DNA of 64,000 nucleotides, from assembly GCA_963756715.1 (NCBI GenBank), contig CAVWOV010000035.1:124001-188000 (forward strand), given 5' to 3'. The DNA is from VAZQ01 sp963756715. Its GTDB lineage: Bacteria; Pseudomonadota; Alphaproteobacteria; Rhizobiales; Xanthobacteraceae. A model generated the notes under the pieces. It saw only the letters and a program-made list of their open reading frames with translations, did no database searches and was not told where the DNA came from. Shown piece by piece: positions 51,203 through 61,024 of the stretch. Both the position numbers and the translations under genes were made by a program. How positions within the stretch are numbered: the stretch's first letter is position 1; the number at the start of each line of letters is the position of its first letter.

Positions 51203-52091
51203 TCAGGTTTCGGCCAATCCTAGCTCGGTGAGGATGGCGACCGCCTCGGCGGGGCCGGCAGCGATCCGGCAGCCGGCGGCGGCAAGCGCCGCGAGCTTGG
51301 CCGCAGCACCCTCGCGCGCGCTGCCGACCAGCGCGCCGGCGTGGCCCATCTTCTTTTCCGCCGGTGCATGGCGGCCGACCACCATCGCGACCACAGGCTT
51401 GGGAAATCCGCGTGCCGCGTCCGCGAAGGCATATTCCTTGTCGCCACCGATCTCGCCGCAGAACAACACTGCCTCGGTCGCCGTGTGGTGCGCCAACGCG
51501 CTGAGATACTCGTGCGGATTGCGCCCGACCACCGAGTCGCCGCCGATATGCGCCACCAAGGTCTGGCCGATGCCGGCGAGCGTGAGTTGCCGTACCATGG
51601 CGAGCGACAGCGTCCCGCTGCGCACGATCATCGCGACGCGGCCGGGCTTGCAGAAGCTGGGTGCGATCGACCCGATCAGGCCGCGTCCCGGCACATAGAT
51701 GCCGAGCGTGTTGGGCCCGACCAGCCACGACCCGGCGGCGCGCGCGCGGGCGGCCGCGTCGATCGCGTCATGCACCGGGACATATTCGGCGACCGCCACG
51801 ATGGTGCCGGATCTGCGCGGCGGCGCATTCGGCGACCGCGTCGCGCACGCCTTCCGCCGGCGTATAGAGCATCGCGACGTTCGGCCGTTCCGGCAGGTCG
51901 GCGACCCGGTCGTAGAGCGGCAGGCCGTCCATGGTCTCGCCACCGCGGCCAAGCGCCACGCCGGCGATCACCGGCGTGCCGGCGCCGATGAGGCCGGCGA
52001 CCTGATTGCGCGCATAGCGGCCGGTGGGATTGATCACGGCCACACGCCAGGGCTCGGCGTCGAGAAACGGCAGGCGCTCGGACCCTGACAT
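51203..52091 (-). CDS. Succinyl-CoA synthetase alpha subunit-like CoA ligase, one frameshift
   Basis: About 296 residues. CoA-binding Rossmann half: VAVINPTGRYARNQVAGLIGAGTPVIAGV and GLPLYDRVADLPERPNVAMLYTPAEGVRDAVAECAAAQI. The frame breaks near 51810 (length 3n+1), then the ligase half follows: GPNTLGIYVPG, GTLSLAMVRQLTLAGIGQT, GEIGGDKEYAFADA, and the phosphohistidine site in KKMGHAGALVG. This is SucD-like but distinctly diverged, as in malate, citrate or other acid thiokinases. The beta-like subunit is encoded divergently 50 bp away, an unusual arrangement for subunits that must pair. Confidence 0.85.
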
Positions 52092-52141
52092 GCTAGTCTC
52101 CGGAAGGTGCTGCGCCGGCCGGCGCGGGGCGGGGGGACATT

Positions 52142-53302
52142 ATGCGACTTGCGGAGATCGATGGAAAAGCTTTGTTGCGGCGGCACGGTCTTGCGGTGCC
52201 GCGTGCGGCGCTGCTGCACGCGAGCGACGCTGTTCCGGCCGAGGTGGCGGCGTGGCGCGGGCAGGTGCTTAAGGCGCAGGTGCTGGAGGGCGGCCGTGGC
52301 AAGCGCGGGTTGGTCCGGCGCCTTCCCGATTTCGGATCGCTGGAAGACACGCGTCGGCTGATCGCGGCCGCTTTACCGTTGGCCGACACCCCGATCCTCA
52401 TCGAGGAAGCGATCGAGATCGCGCAGGAGATATATCTCGCCGTCCGCATCGACGGGACGCGTCAGTGCCTCGAATTGCTGGTCGCGCCGCAGGGCGGCGA
52501 GGAGGTGGAGCAGTCCGGAACCCTCACGCGCATCCCGATCGATCCGATGACGCCGGTGACGGCGGATATGCTTTATCCCGCGCTCAAGACGATGTTCGCG
52601 CACGATGTCGCGTCGCGGCTTGCGCGCTATGCCGCTCGTCTGCCGGAGATTGCCCGGCGCGAGGACCTGGAGCTTCTGGAGATCAACCCGCTGGCCCTGA
52701 CCACGGACGGCCGGTTCGTCGCCTGCGACGCGAAGGCAATCCGCGACGACAGCGCGGACTTCAGGCATGACACCGGTGAGTTCGCGCTCAGCCGCGCGCT
52801 GGAGGAGCGCGCGCTGACGCCGCTGGAACGCGAGGCCCGCGACTTGGGATTCCAACTGGTCGAGATGGACGGCGATGTGGCGCTCGTCACTTCGGGTGCC
52901 GGTCTCGGCATGATGATGATCGACCTTCTGGCTGACCACGGTCTCACCGCGGCATGCTTCATGGACAACCTGCGCGGCGCCCCCGACGAGACCATGTCGG
53001 AGCGTCTCTCCATTGCGCGGATCATCGCGCAGCGTCCGCAGGTGAAAGCGATCGTATTCCAGACCGTACTGTCGTCGCGCTCGCTCGCTGAGCGGGTCGA
53101 GGCTTTGATCGCATGGCTCGCGGCCGAACCGCTGCCAAAGCCGCTGTTCGTCGGCATCGCGGCCGGCCATGCCGCCGCCCGCAAGATGAGCAGCGAAGCT
53201 GCGGTCGCGAAACTCGCCGAAGTCGGTGTCTCCGCTTTCACCGATCCGGTCGCGCTCGCCCGCGCCGCCGCGGAGGCGGTGGGTATTTCTCCTTCTCGAT
53301 AA
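52142..53302 (+). CDS. Succinyl-CoA synthetase beta subunit-like protein (ATP-grasp)
   Basis: The 386-residue protein starts RLAEIDGKALLRRHGLAVPRA, an ATP-grasp domain with the nucleotide-binding KAQVLEGGRGKRGLV, the acidic DLELLEINPLAL motif and the C-terminal ligase domain (LVTSGAGLGMMMIDLLADHGLTAACFMDNLRGAP). Length and order equal SucC. Sequence departs from housekeeping SucC (for instance the DNLRGAP loop where DVGGGA is usual), so a different acid is probably activated. Divergent from the alpha-like gene, convergent with the HMG-CoA-lyase-like gene across a palindromic repeat. Confidence 0.88.
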   Translation: MRLAEIDGKALLRRHGLAVPRAALLHASDAVPAEVAAWRGQVLKAQVLEGGRGKRGLVRRLPDFGSLEDTRRLIAAALPLADTPILIEEAIEIAQEIYLAVRIDGTRQCLELLVAPQGGEEVEQSGTLTRIPIDPMTPVTADMLYPALKTMFAHDVASRLARYAARLPEIARREDLELLEINPLALTTDGRFVACDAKAIRDDSADFRHDTGEFALSRALEERALTPLEREARDLGFQLVEMDGDVALVTSGAGLGMMMIDLLADHGLTAACFMDNLRGAPDETMSERLSIARIIAQRPQVKAIVFQTVLSSRSLAERVEALIAWLAAEPLPKPLFVGIAAGHAAARKMSSEAAVAKLAEVGVSAFTDPVALARAAAEAVGISPSR

Positions 53303-53303
53303 G

Positions 53304-53439
53304 TGCTCGGTCTCTCCGCTCCCTCCCCCCTTGTGGGGGAGGGTCGGGGAGGGGGGTAGTTCGTGTATCTCGGTTGCCGCGACTTGCCGGCCCCCACCCC
53401 TAACCCCTCCCCACAAGGGGGAGGGGAATGCACCGAGCA
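53304..53439. repeat. Large inverted repeat between convergent genes
   Basis: tgctcggt (53304-53311) pairs with accgagca (53432-53439). Inside, ccctcccccct-tgtgggggaggg on the left mirrors ccctccccacaagggggaggg on the right (53403-53426). Each C/G-rich block is itself a hairpin around TTGTGG/CCACAA. It sits exactly between the SucC-like stop (53302) and the HMGL-like stop (53450), so it can terminate both transcripts. Confidence 0.75.
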
Positions 53440-53449
53440 AGCGGCCGGC

Positions 53450-54382
53450 TTAGCTGGCGGGCTGCAGCAGCGGATTGAGCCCGCTACGGGTGACGCGGCC
53501 GTGAAGCTCGCGGCCAAGTGTTTCCTCGCAGAAGCGTGAGGTTTCGATCAGTCCGGAAAGATCGATGCCGGTGCGGATGCCGAGCGACTCGAACAGGTTC
53601 ACCAGGTCTTCGGTGCAGACGTTGCCGGTGTAGCCGCCGCCGTACTTGACCTGCGCCGGATGGCCGCCAACCCCGCCGAACGAACAGTCGAAATAGCGCA
53701 CGCCCGCTTCGTATGCCGCGATCGCATTGACGAGTCCGGTGCCGCGGGTGTCATGCAGGTGGGCAATCAGCGTGACGCTAGGCACGTCTTGCGTGATCTG
53801 ACCGACCAGCGCCTTCATGCTGGCGGGCGTCGCCATGCCGGTGGTGTCGCCGAGCGCGACGTGGGTAACGCCCGTTTCGGCAAACCGGATGGCGTCGGCG
53901 ACAACGATGGCGGGGTCGACCGCGCCCTCGAACGGGCAGCCGAACGCCACCGAGATGGTGCCGATCAGGCGGAAGCGGCCCTGCGCGGCGGTCGCCATCT
54001 TGCGGATGTTGTCCCATTGCGCGGCGCGCGGCTGCCGCAGGTTCTTCATCGAGTGGGCTTCGCTCGCCGAAACGAGCAGGCTGATTTCGGTGACGCCGAA
54101 GCCGGCATCGAGATCGACGAGCGCGCGCTCGACCGCGCGTACATTGGCGCAGGTCGCCTTGTAGTGGACGCCCGCGCGGCGCGGCAGCGACCGCAGAAGG
54201 TCGCTGGCATCGGCGAACTGCGGCACGACCTTCGGATTGGAATAGGACGTGGCTTCGACCCGCTGGAAGCCGAGATCGGCGAAACGTTCGATCAGTGCGC
54301 GCTTGCGCTCGGTCGGCACGAAATCAAGCTCGTGCTGCAGGCCGTCACGCGCGAAACATTCGCAGAGAACGACATCGGTCAT
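53450..54382 (-). CDS. Hydroxymethylglutaryl-CoA lyase-like (HMGL) aldolase
   Basis: A 310-residue TIM-barrel lyase from ATG 54382, supported by AGGAG eight bases upstream. Seen: ECFARDGLQHELDFVPTERKRALI, FQRVEATSYSNPKVVPQFAD, ISLLVSASEAHSMKNL, FGCPFEGAVDP, ALGDTTGMATPASM, HLHDTRGTGLVNAIAAYEAGVRYFDCSFGG. These are the HMGL catalytic Arg/Asp, metal HxH and Cys-loop regions. It should split a 3-hydroxyacyl-CoA. No stop separates it from the upstream acyl-CoA ligase, so the two could also be one fused polypeptide (see findings). Likely co-transcribed with ligase, hydratases and CoA transferase. Confidence 0.88.
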   Translation of the reverse strand: MTDVVLCECFARDGLQHELDFVPTERKRALIERFADLGFQRVEATSYSNPKVVPQFADASDLLRSLPRRAGVHYKATCANVRAVERALVDLDAGFGVTEISLLVSASEAHSMKNLRQPRAAQWDNIRKMATAAQGRFRLIGTISVAFGCPFEGAVDPAIVVADAIRFAETGVTHVALGDTTGMATPASMKALVGQITQDVPSVTLIAHLHDTRGTGLVNAIAAYEAGVRYFDCSFGGVGGHPAQVKYGGGYTGNVCTEDLVNLFESLGIRTGIDLSGLIETSRFCEETLGRELHGRVTRSGLNPLLQPAS

Positions 54383-56023
54383 CGCGTCGACTCCTGCGGC
54401 CGCCGGCTGCGCATCGAGTCCGAAACGGCCAATCGCATGTTCGCGCAGCCGGTTCTTCTGCACCTTGCCGCTGGCGGTCATGCCGATGGCCTCGAAGCTC
54501 TCGACGATCGCAACATAGCGCGGCACGCGAAAGTTGGCGCAGCGGTGTTTCATAAATTCGGCGATCTCAGTTTCGGTCGCGGCGGCATCGCCCTTGAGCG
54601 TGACAAAGGCGGCGCCGACTTCGCCGAGCCGCGCGTCCGGCACGCCGACCACCTGCGCGGTCGCAACCGCGGGATGCGCCAGCAGCACCTCCTCGACCTC
54701 GGCCGGCGCGACGTTCTCGCCGCCGACCCGGAAGACGTCCTTGAGACGTCCGACCATGCGCAGCCGGCCGTCGCCGGTCAGCACGCCGAGATCGCCGGTG
54801 CGCAGCCAGCCGTCCGTCGTGAAGGTCTTGGCGGTTTCTTCCGGGTTCTTGTAGTAGCCGCGCATGACGTTCCAGCCGCGCACTTCGATCTCGCCGGTTT
54901 CGCCCGGCGGCTGCGCCGCGCCCCGCACGGTGATGCGCACCTCGACGCCCGGCAGCGGCTTGGCGAGCCCGGCGATCCGCAGTTCGATGTCGTCGCGATA
55001 GTCGTTGAGCACGACGTTGGGAGAGGCTTCCGACAGGCCGTAGGCGATGCAGACGGCGCGCGCGCCCATCTTTTCGATGATGTTGCGGACGGTCTCCGGC
55101 CCAGCCGCCGACCAGCCGCCGCGCAGATGGAGCTTTGTCGGATCGAAGGTGGGGTGCCCCATCATGAGCTGGAACAGCGTGTCGTTGCCGGACGTGAGCG
55201 TGCAACGCTCCGCCGCCATCATGGCGAGCGCCGCGCCGGCCTCAAAGGTCGGCAGCGTCACCAGGCATGCGCCGGCGATCAGCGAGACCAGCAGCGACAG
55301 CGTGGTGCCTGCCACATGGAAGAATGGCCGGCAGTTGAAGTAGCGGTCGTCGGAGTGAATGCCCATGCGCTCGCCGACCGCCCAGGCGTTGCGCAGCATG
55401 TTGTCGTGGGTGAGCATCACGGCCTTCGGGATAGGCAGTGGTGCCGGAGGTGAACTGGATCAACAGCAGATCGTGCGGCGATACTTTGGCGGCGAGCGCA
55501 TCAAGCGTCGCGTCAGAGACGCCATCGGCGAGCGCGAGGAAGTCGTCGAAGCTGCAGGCCCGGCTTCGGAATGTCGCTGCCGATGACCACGACATGCTCC
55601 AGCATCGGCAGCGCCGTGCCCGGCAATGCACCATCGATGGCGGGTTCGGCCTCGCGCAGGAACGTCAGGAAATCGATGTTGAGGAAATTGGTCGGCGGTG
55701 AATAGCGCCTTCACGTCGGCCTGCTTAAGGCAGAACGCGAGTTCTGCCGATTTGAACCGCGTATTGACCGGCACGGTGACCGCGCCGATCGTGGCGGCGG
55801 CGTAGAACAACGTCACCCAGGTCTCGTCGTTGCCCATGAGGATGCCGACAAAGTCGCCATGGCGGACGCCGAGCGCGTGCATCGCTTTCGCGGCGCGGCG
55901 CACTGCACGGTGCTGATCGGTGTAGGTGAGACGCGCAGTGGGCGTCACCAGCGCTTCGGCATCGCCTCGCGTAGCCGCGCGGTCGGCGACGAATTCAGCG
56001 AGCGTGCGCGATGTCCAGGTCAT
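54383..56023 (-). CDS. AMP-forming acyl-CoA ligase, at least three frame breaks
   Basis: About 545 residues. N-terminal part from ATG 56023: MTWTSRTLAEFVADRAATRGDAEALVTPTARLTYTD, GVRHGDFVGILMGNDETWVTLFYAAATIGAVTVPVNTRF. Frames change near 55700, 55570 and 55450. The P-loop reads FTSGTT and continues as VMLTHDNMLRNAW. Later cores: AYGLSEASPN, GWLRTGDLGVLTGDGRLRMVGRLKDVFRVGGENVAPAEVEE, and the C-terminal lysine in GKVQKNRL. It activates an acid to its CoA ester for the hydratases and HMGL-like lyase of the same operon. The ATG lies 2 bp after the upstream enoyl-CoA hydratase stop codon. Confidence 0.85.
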
Positions 56024-56025
56024 GT

Positions 56026-56765
<740 letters not shown>

Positions 56766-56769
<4 letters not shown>

Positions 56770-57962
56770 ATTGCCTTTGCCTCTCTGAGCTGCGCAATCC
56801 GTTCGCGCGACAGCCCGAGCCGCTCGGCCAGCACGGTATCGGTGTGCTCGCCCAGGAGCGGCGGGCGCTGCACGACAGGATCATCCCAGCCGTCGAGCTT
56901 CAAGGGCACGCGCAGCGCCGGGACATCGCCGACGCGCGGGTGCGAAAAGGTCTCGACCAGCCTGCGAGCCGCGACGTGCTCGTCGGTGAGGATCTCGTCG
57001 ACGGTCCGGATCGGCCCCTGCGGCACGCCGACCGCATCGAGCGCGGCGGCGATCTCGTTGCGATTGCGGGCGACGAAGGCGGCGGTGAGCTTCGCCGTCA
57101 CCTCGTCGCGTCGGCGCAAGCGTCCGCTGTTGGATTGCAATTCCGGATCGCTGCCCCAGGCATCGAGCCCGAGGGCCTTGCAAAGCGGCGCCCAATGCTG
57201 ATCGCTCGCGGTGATGTGCAGGTAACCGCCGTCGGCGCAGACGAAGCTCGCCGACGGCACGCGGCCGGGATGCTCGGTGCCCAGCCGCGGCGGCACCTCG
57301 CCAAGCGCGAAGTAGCGTGCGGCGGCGAGGGTCAAGAGCGCGATCTGGCCGTCGAGCATGGAGAAGTCGATGTGCGTGCCGGGTCCGCTCGCGTCGCGCC
57401 CCGACAGTCCGGCAAGTATGGCAATCGCAATCCATAGGCCTGACGTGAGATCCGCGACGGGCAGTCCGGGCTTCACCGGCGGCCCGCCGCGCTCGCCTGT
57501 CAGGCCCATGATGCCGCCCATCGCCTGGAAGATGGTGTCGTAGCCCTTGCGGTGCGCGTAAGGCCCGCTCTGTCCGAAGCCGGTGCAGGAGACATAGACG
57601 ATGCGCTCGTTGACCGCGCGGATGTCAGGATAGCCCAGGCCATAACGCTTGAGCGTGCCGACCGGAAAGTTCTCCAGAAATACGTCGGCCTGACGCGACA
57701 GATCACGTACGATCGCCTGGCCGTCGGGCGAGCGCAGGTTGACCGTCACCGACTGTTTGCTGCGGTTGCAGGCGAAGTAGTAGGCGCTTTCCGCTGCGCC
57801 GTCCTTTTCCACGAACGGCTCGAAGCCGCGGGTCTCATCGCCGTGGCTGGGTTCCTCGATCTTGATCACGGTAGCGCCAAGCTCGGCCAGGATCATGCTG
57901 GCGAAAGGGCAGGCCAGGACCCGCGACAGGTCGAGGATAGTAACATGCTGCAATAGCTTCAT
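56766..57962 (-). CDS. CaiB/BaiF family CoA transferase
   Basis: A 398-residue family III CoA transferase, intact. Starts MKLLQHVTILDLSRVLACPFASMILAELGATVIKIE, with NRSKQSVTVNLRS, VFLENFPVGTLKRYGLGY, SCTGFGQSGPYAHRKGYD and FSMLDGQ (catalytic Asp in the LDG motif). I use the ATG at 57962; a TTG eight codons upstream is also open. It overlaps the hydratase downstream by 4 bp and is overlapped near its start by the neighbouring hydratase gene end. Second enzyme of this class in the window, only about 40% like the one at 46.5 kb by eye. Confidence 0.92.
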
Positions 57963-57972
57963 CGGCGCGCGC

Positions 57973-58701
57973 TCAGGATTTGCCAAACGCGCGCATGCGT
58001 TTGTTGACGTCGCGGCCCTCGTCCAGCGCCTCCTCGAACGGCAAGTCGAGCACGCGGTAGAAAAGCTGCTTGGTCGCGGCCATCGCCGGACGCGCCACCG
58101 CGGCGAATTTTTCCGCCATCTGCAACGCTTCCGCCATCAATCGCTCGGGCGCCGCCACGCGATTGACCATGCCGAGCGAGCGTGCCTGCGCGGCATCGAC
58201 CGGCTCGCCGGTCGCGACCAGCTCGAAGGCGGCCTTGCGTCCGGCGTTGCGCACCAGATTGGCCATCACGATCGCCGCTACGATGCCGTGCTTGACCTCG
58301 GGGAAGCCGAGCTTCGCGGACACCGATATCACAACCACATCGCCGGCGAGCGCGAGGCCGGCGCCGCCGCCCATGGCGGCGCCATTGACGGCCGTCACCA
58401 CAGGTTTGGTCAGCTTCGAGAAGATGCCGTGCAGGTTCATGGTGAGCTCGGCGCGGCGCTCGACCAAGTGCGCCTTGTCAGGCGTCAGGTCCTTGAATTC
58501 AGAGAGGTCGGCTCCAGCGCAGAAGGCCGGCCCGGCGCCGGTAAGTACGATGCTGCGCACGCTCTCATCCGCCTCTGCCGCGTGTAAGGCGTCGAGCAGC
58601 GCCTCGGTCAGCGCGTTGTTAAGTGCGTTGCGCTTGTCCGGCCGGTTCATCGTCAGGATGCGGACCGGCCCACGATTGTCCACGAGAAGTAAGTCGCTCA
58701 T
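57973..58701 (-). CDS. Enoyl-CoA hydratase/isomerase family protein
   Basis: A 242-residue crotonase: VRILTMNRPDKRNALNNALTEALLDAL, FCAGADLSEFKDLTPDKAH, AVNGAAMGGGAGLALAGDVVVIS, KLGFPEVKHGIVAAIVMANLVRNAG. The Glu in FPEVKHG is the usual catalytic position. Its ATG overlaps the stop of the nitronate-monooxygenase gene by one base, and it runs up to the CoA transferase. Third hydratase of the region. Differences in active-site loops suggest a distinct step. Confidence 0.9.
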   Translation of the reverse strand: MSDLLLVDNRGPVRILTMNRPDKRNALNNALTEALLDALHAAEADESVRSIVLTGAGPAFCAGADLSEFKDLTPDKAHLVERRAELTMNLHGIFSKLTKPVVTAVNGAAMGGGAGLALAGDVVVISVSAKLGFPEVKHGIVAAIVMANLVRNAGRKAAFELVATGEPVDAAQARSLGMVNRVAAPERLMAEALQMAEKFAAVARPAMAATKQLFYRVLDLPFEEALDEGRDVNKRMRAFGKS

Positions 58702-59672
58702 CAGTCGGCACCTACGTGCAGCCGGAACCGGGCCATGCGCTCGATTGCTGCTTCAAACTCGCTGATCAGCCGCCGGACCACCTCGGCAGCGGGAACGATG
58801 TCATCGATCAGGCCGGCGCTCTGTCCGACTTCGACTTTGCCGCGTTCGACGTCGCCGTCGAAGGCCGCCATCTTCAGGGTGTGGCTTGCGCTCAGCGTCT
58901 TGAGGCGCTCGTCGCTTGCGCCCGCCCGCTCGGCGGCTTCGAACTCGTAGGTAAACTCGTTCTTCAGCACGCGCATCGGCAGCTTGCCGCGTCCGACCAG
59001 GGTGGTGTCGCCGATCCCGGCGGCAAGCGCCCGATCCTTATAGGCCTGATGTAGGTTCGATTCGGGCGTCATCAGAAAACGCGTGCCCAACTGCACGCCT
59101 TCGGCGCCGAGACACAGCATCGCCGCGATGCCGGCGCCGTCCGCGATGCCGCCGCCGGCGATCACCGGAATGCCGACCGCCTTGACCACCGCGCGCACCA
59201 CCACGAGGGTGCCGACCTCGTCGGGCGGCGGATGGCCACCGGCTTCGGTGCCGACCGCGATCACCGCATCGACGCCCGCGGCTTCCGCCTTGGCGGCGTG
59301 CTCGGGCGACGCCGTCACGTGCAGCCAGGTCACGCCGTGATCCTTAAAGCGTGCGAGGTGCTGCTTTGGGCCGCCTTGAGAGGCGACCAGGATCGGCACG
59401 CGCTCTTCGAGCACGATGTCGAGGAAGGTCGCGGCGCGCTGATTGTAGAGCGGTACGTTGACGGCGAATGGCTTGTCGGTCTTTTCCTTCACGGTCCGGA
59501 TCGCGGCGCGCAGCGCGTCCGGATACATCGGTCCGGCGGCGATCACGCCAAGCGCGCCTGCCTGCGAAACCGCCAGCGGGAGCGCCGCGTTCGACGACGC
59601 CCAGCTCATACCGGCCTGGACAATCGGATAGCGAATGCCCAGCAGCGTCGTGATGCGGGTGGTGAAGCTCAT
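58701..59672 (-). CDS. Nitronate monooxygenase / enoyl-reductase-like FMN protein
   Basis: A 323-residue TIM-barrel flavoprotein: GIRYPIVQAGMSWASSNAALPLAVSQAGALGVIAAG at the start, VAVGTEAGGHPPPDEVGTLVVV (FMN phosphate and the EAGGH motif of 2-nitropropane dioxygenases) and PVIAGGGIADGAGIAAMLCLGAEGVQLGTRFLM. The family oxidises nitronates; others serve as enoyl reductases. In a CoA-thioester operon the latter, or another flavin-linked oxidation, is equally plausible. First gene of the operon that continues leftwards to the HMGL-like gene. Confidence 0.88.
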   Translation of the reverse strand: MSFTTRITTLLGIRYPIVQAGMSWASSNAALPLAVSQAGALGVIAAGPMYPDALRAAIRTVKEKTDKPFAVNVPLYNQRAATFLDIVLEERVPILVASQGGPKQHLARFKDHGVTWLHVTASPEHAAKAEAAGVDAVIAVGTEAGGHPPPDEVGTLVVVRAVVKAVGIPVIAGGGIADGAGIAAMLCLGAEGVQLGTRFLMTPESNLHQAYKDRALAAGIGDTTLVGRGKLPMRVLKNEFTYEFEAAERAGASDERLKTLSASHTLKMAAFDGDVERGKVEVGQSAGLIDDIVPAAEVVRRLISEFEAAIERMARFRLHVGAD

Positions 59673-59842
59673 AGCGGGATGCTTGCAGAACGGGCCATGC
59701 CTTATCTTTCAGCACACTCCGACCGGCGAGGCGAGAGGCAACCTCTCGCTCTTATTCGCGTGCCGCGCGCTGAAGGCGCAGTCACGGCGACCGCGATTGC
59801 GGCGAGGACTGCGAAGCAATCGGTGGGCCGCAGGACGAGGCG

Positions 59843-60883
59843 TCAGCCGGCCGAGCGGGCCGTCCGGGCGTCGTCGGCGGCAAGCTGGGTTTTGGCCTTG
59901 TTCACCAGGGACTGGCGGACGCGGGCGACGCCGACGTCATGCTGATAAAGCATTTCGCGCTTGCGCGCGTCGGCCGGCATATTGGTCAGCATCTCGCGAT
60001 CCTGCTCCAGCACATGCCAGTGCCGCGGCTCGAGTGTTGCCCGGTAAAGAAATCGCCAGATCTCGCGCGCGAGGCCCGACGCCTTGCGCAGCCGCCAGAA
60101 GAAGACGAGGCAGTTGTCCTCGTCGACCGGCGTCGTGAAGCCGATGATGCGGAACGGTCCGCCCGGCCCGGCGGCGGCCGGATAGGGAATATCGAGCCGG
60201 CAATAGGGCGCGGCGGTTTCCGTCACCATTTCGGTCCAGTCGAAATTCTCGCCTTGCTGGCTGACGCGCGCCACGACGAAGCCGTTGGCGTTCTTCTCGA
60301 TTTTCATCGTGTCCTGCTTGGCGCCGAACGCCAGCGTGAAGCTGTCGGCATGCAGGTACGAGCCGTGCATCGGGTCGGCGAGATTATCGAGCGCATAGCG
60401 ATAGTTGCAGGACCACGGCGACACGCAGAGGATCGACGACCATTCCGGGCTGGAGAACTCCTCGGGCAGCACGAGCGGCTGCGGCTCGCGCGCGGCTTCG
60501 CTGGCGAAATAGACGAAGATCGCATCACTCGACTCAGCGACCGGAAAACTTTCGACCGGACGGCGTCCTTCCATCGGACAGTCCGGCATCGCCGGTACTC
60601 GCACAATCGTGCCGGTGCCGTCGAGCGTGACACCGTGATAGCGGCAGGCGATGTGGTCGCCGAGCACTTCGCCGCGCGACAGCCGCGCACCGCGGTGCGG
60701 ACAGTAGTCCTCGATGCATTGGAGCGCGCCACCGCCATCGCGCCACAGCACGAGATGGCGCCCGAGCGCCTTCACGGCATGCGGCTTGCCGGGTTTGACC
60801 TGCACCGACTTGGCCACTGCGTACCATTGGTCCAGCAGGCCGCGGTTGACGAGATTGTCGATCCTTTGCCGGGTGTCATCCAT
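59843..60883 (-). CDS. Rieske 2Fe-2S aromatic-ring/demethylating oxygenase, VanA type
   Basis: A 346-residue oxygenase component. The Rieske cluster motif is CPHRG then CRYHG, spaced 17 residues (about 60-82). The non-haem iron site is in NLADPMHGSYLHAD with two His; a distal Asp is likely. Layout resembles VanA (vanillate demethylase) and other single-component Rieske monooxygenases rather than large/small subunit dioxygenases. No ferredoxin reductase is next to it, so electrons come from elsewhere. The binding-protein and ABC transporter genes at 61-64 kb probably import its substrate. Confidence 0.92.
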   Translation of the reverse strand: MDDTRQRIDNLVNRGLLDQWYAVAKSVQVKPGKPHAVKALGRHLVLWRDGGGALQCIEDYCPHRGARLSRGEVLGDHIACRYHGVTLDGTGTIVRVPAMPDCPMEGRRPVESFPVAESSDAIFVYFASEAAREPQPLVLPEEFSSPEWSSILCVSPWSCNYRYALDNLADPMHGSYLHADSFTLAFGAKQDTMKIEKNANGFVVARVSQQGENFDWTEMVTETAAPYCRLDIPYPAAAGPGGPFRIIGFTTPVDEDNCLVFFWRLRKASGLAREIWRFLYRATLEPRHWHVLEQDREMLTNMPADARKREMLYQHDVGVARVRQSLVNKAKTQLAADDARTARSAG

Positions 60884-60920
60884 CGCGATGCCCCTATTAT
60901 TGTTGGTGTTCAGCTCTTCT

Positions 60921-61001
60921 CTCTCCGTTCGTGCCCGCGAAAGCGGGCATCCAGTTCGTCTAAGTTCCTGGGTCCCCGCTTTCGCGGGGACGAACGGAGA
61001 G
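60921..61001. repeat. Palindromic intergenic repeat, family copy 2
   Basis: The left arm 60921-60949 (ctctccgttcgtgcccgcga...) and right arm 60973-61001 are complementary over about 27 of 29 bases. The loop contains cat-ccagttcgtctaagttcctgg-type sequence. It lies between the Rieske gene and the binding-protein gene. Same arm sequence as copies at 47676 and 61985. Confidence 0.7.
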
Positions 61002-61024
61002 AATTGTCATCTTGACGGTTGGCG

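Noticed and set aside
53660..55453. A 597-codon open frame on the plus strand opposite the acyl-CoA ligase/lyase
   Set aside because: It mirrors the coding strand in GC-rich DNA (high third-position GC leaves the complement open), and its translation is Arg/Asp/His-rich without any domain.
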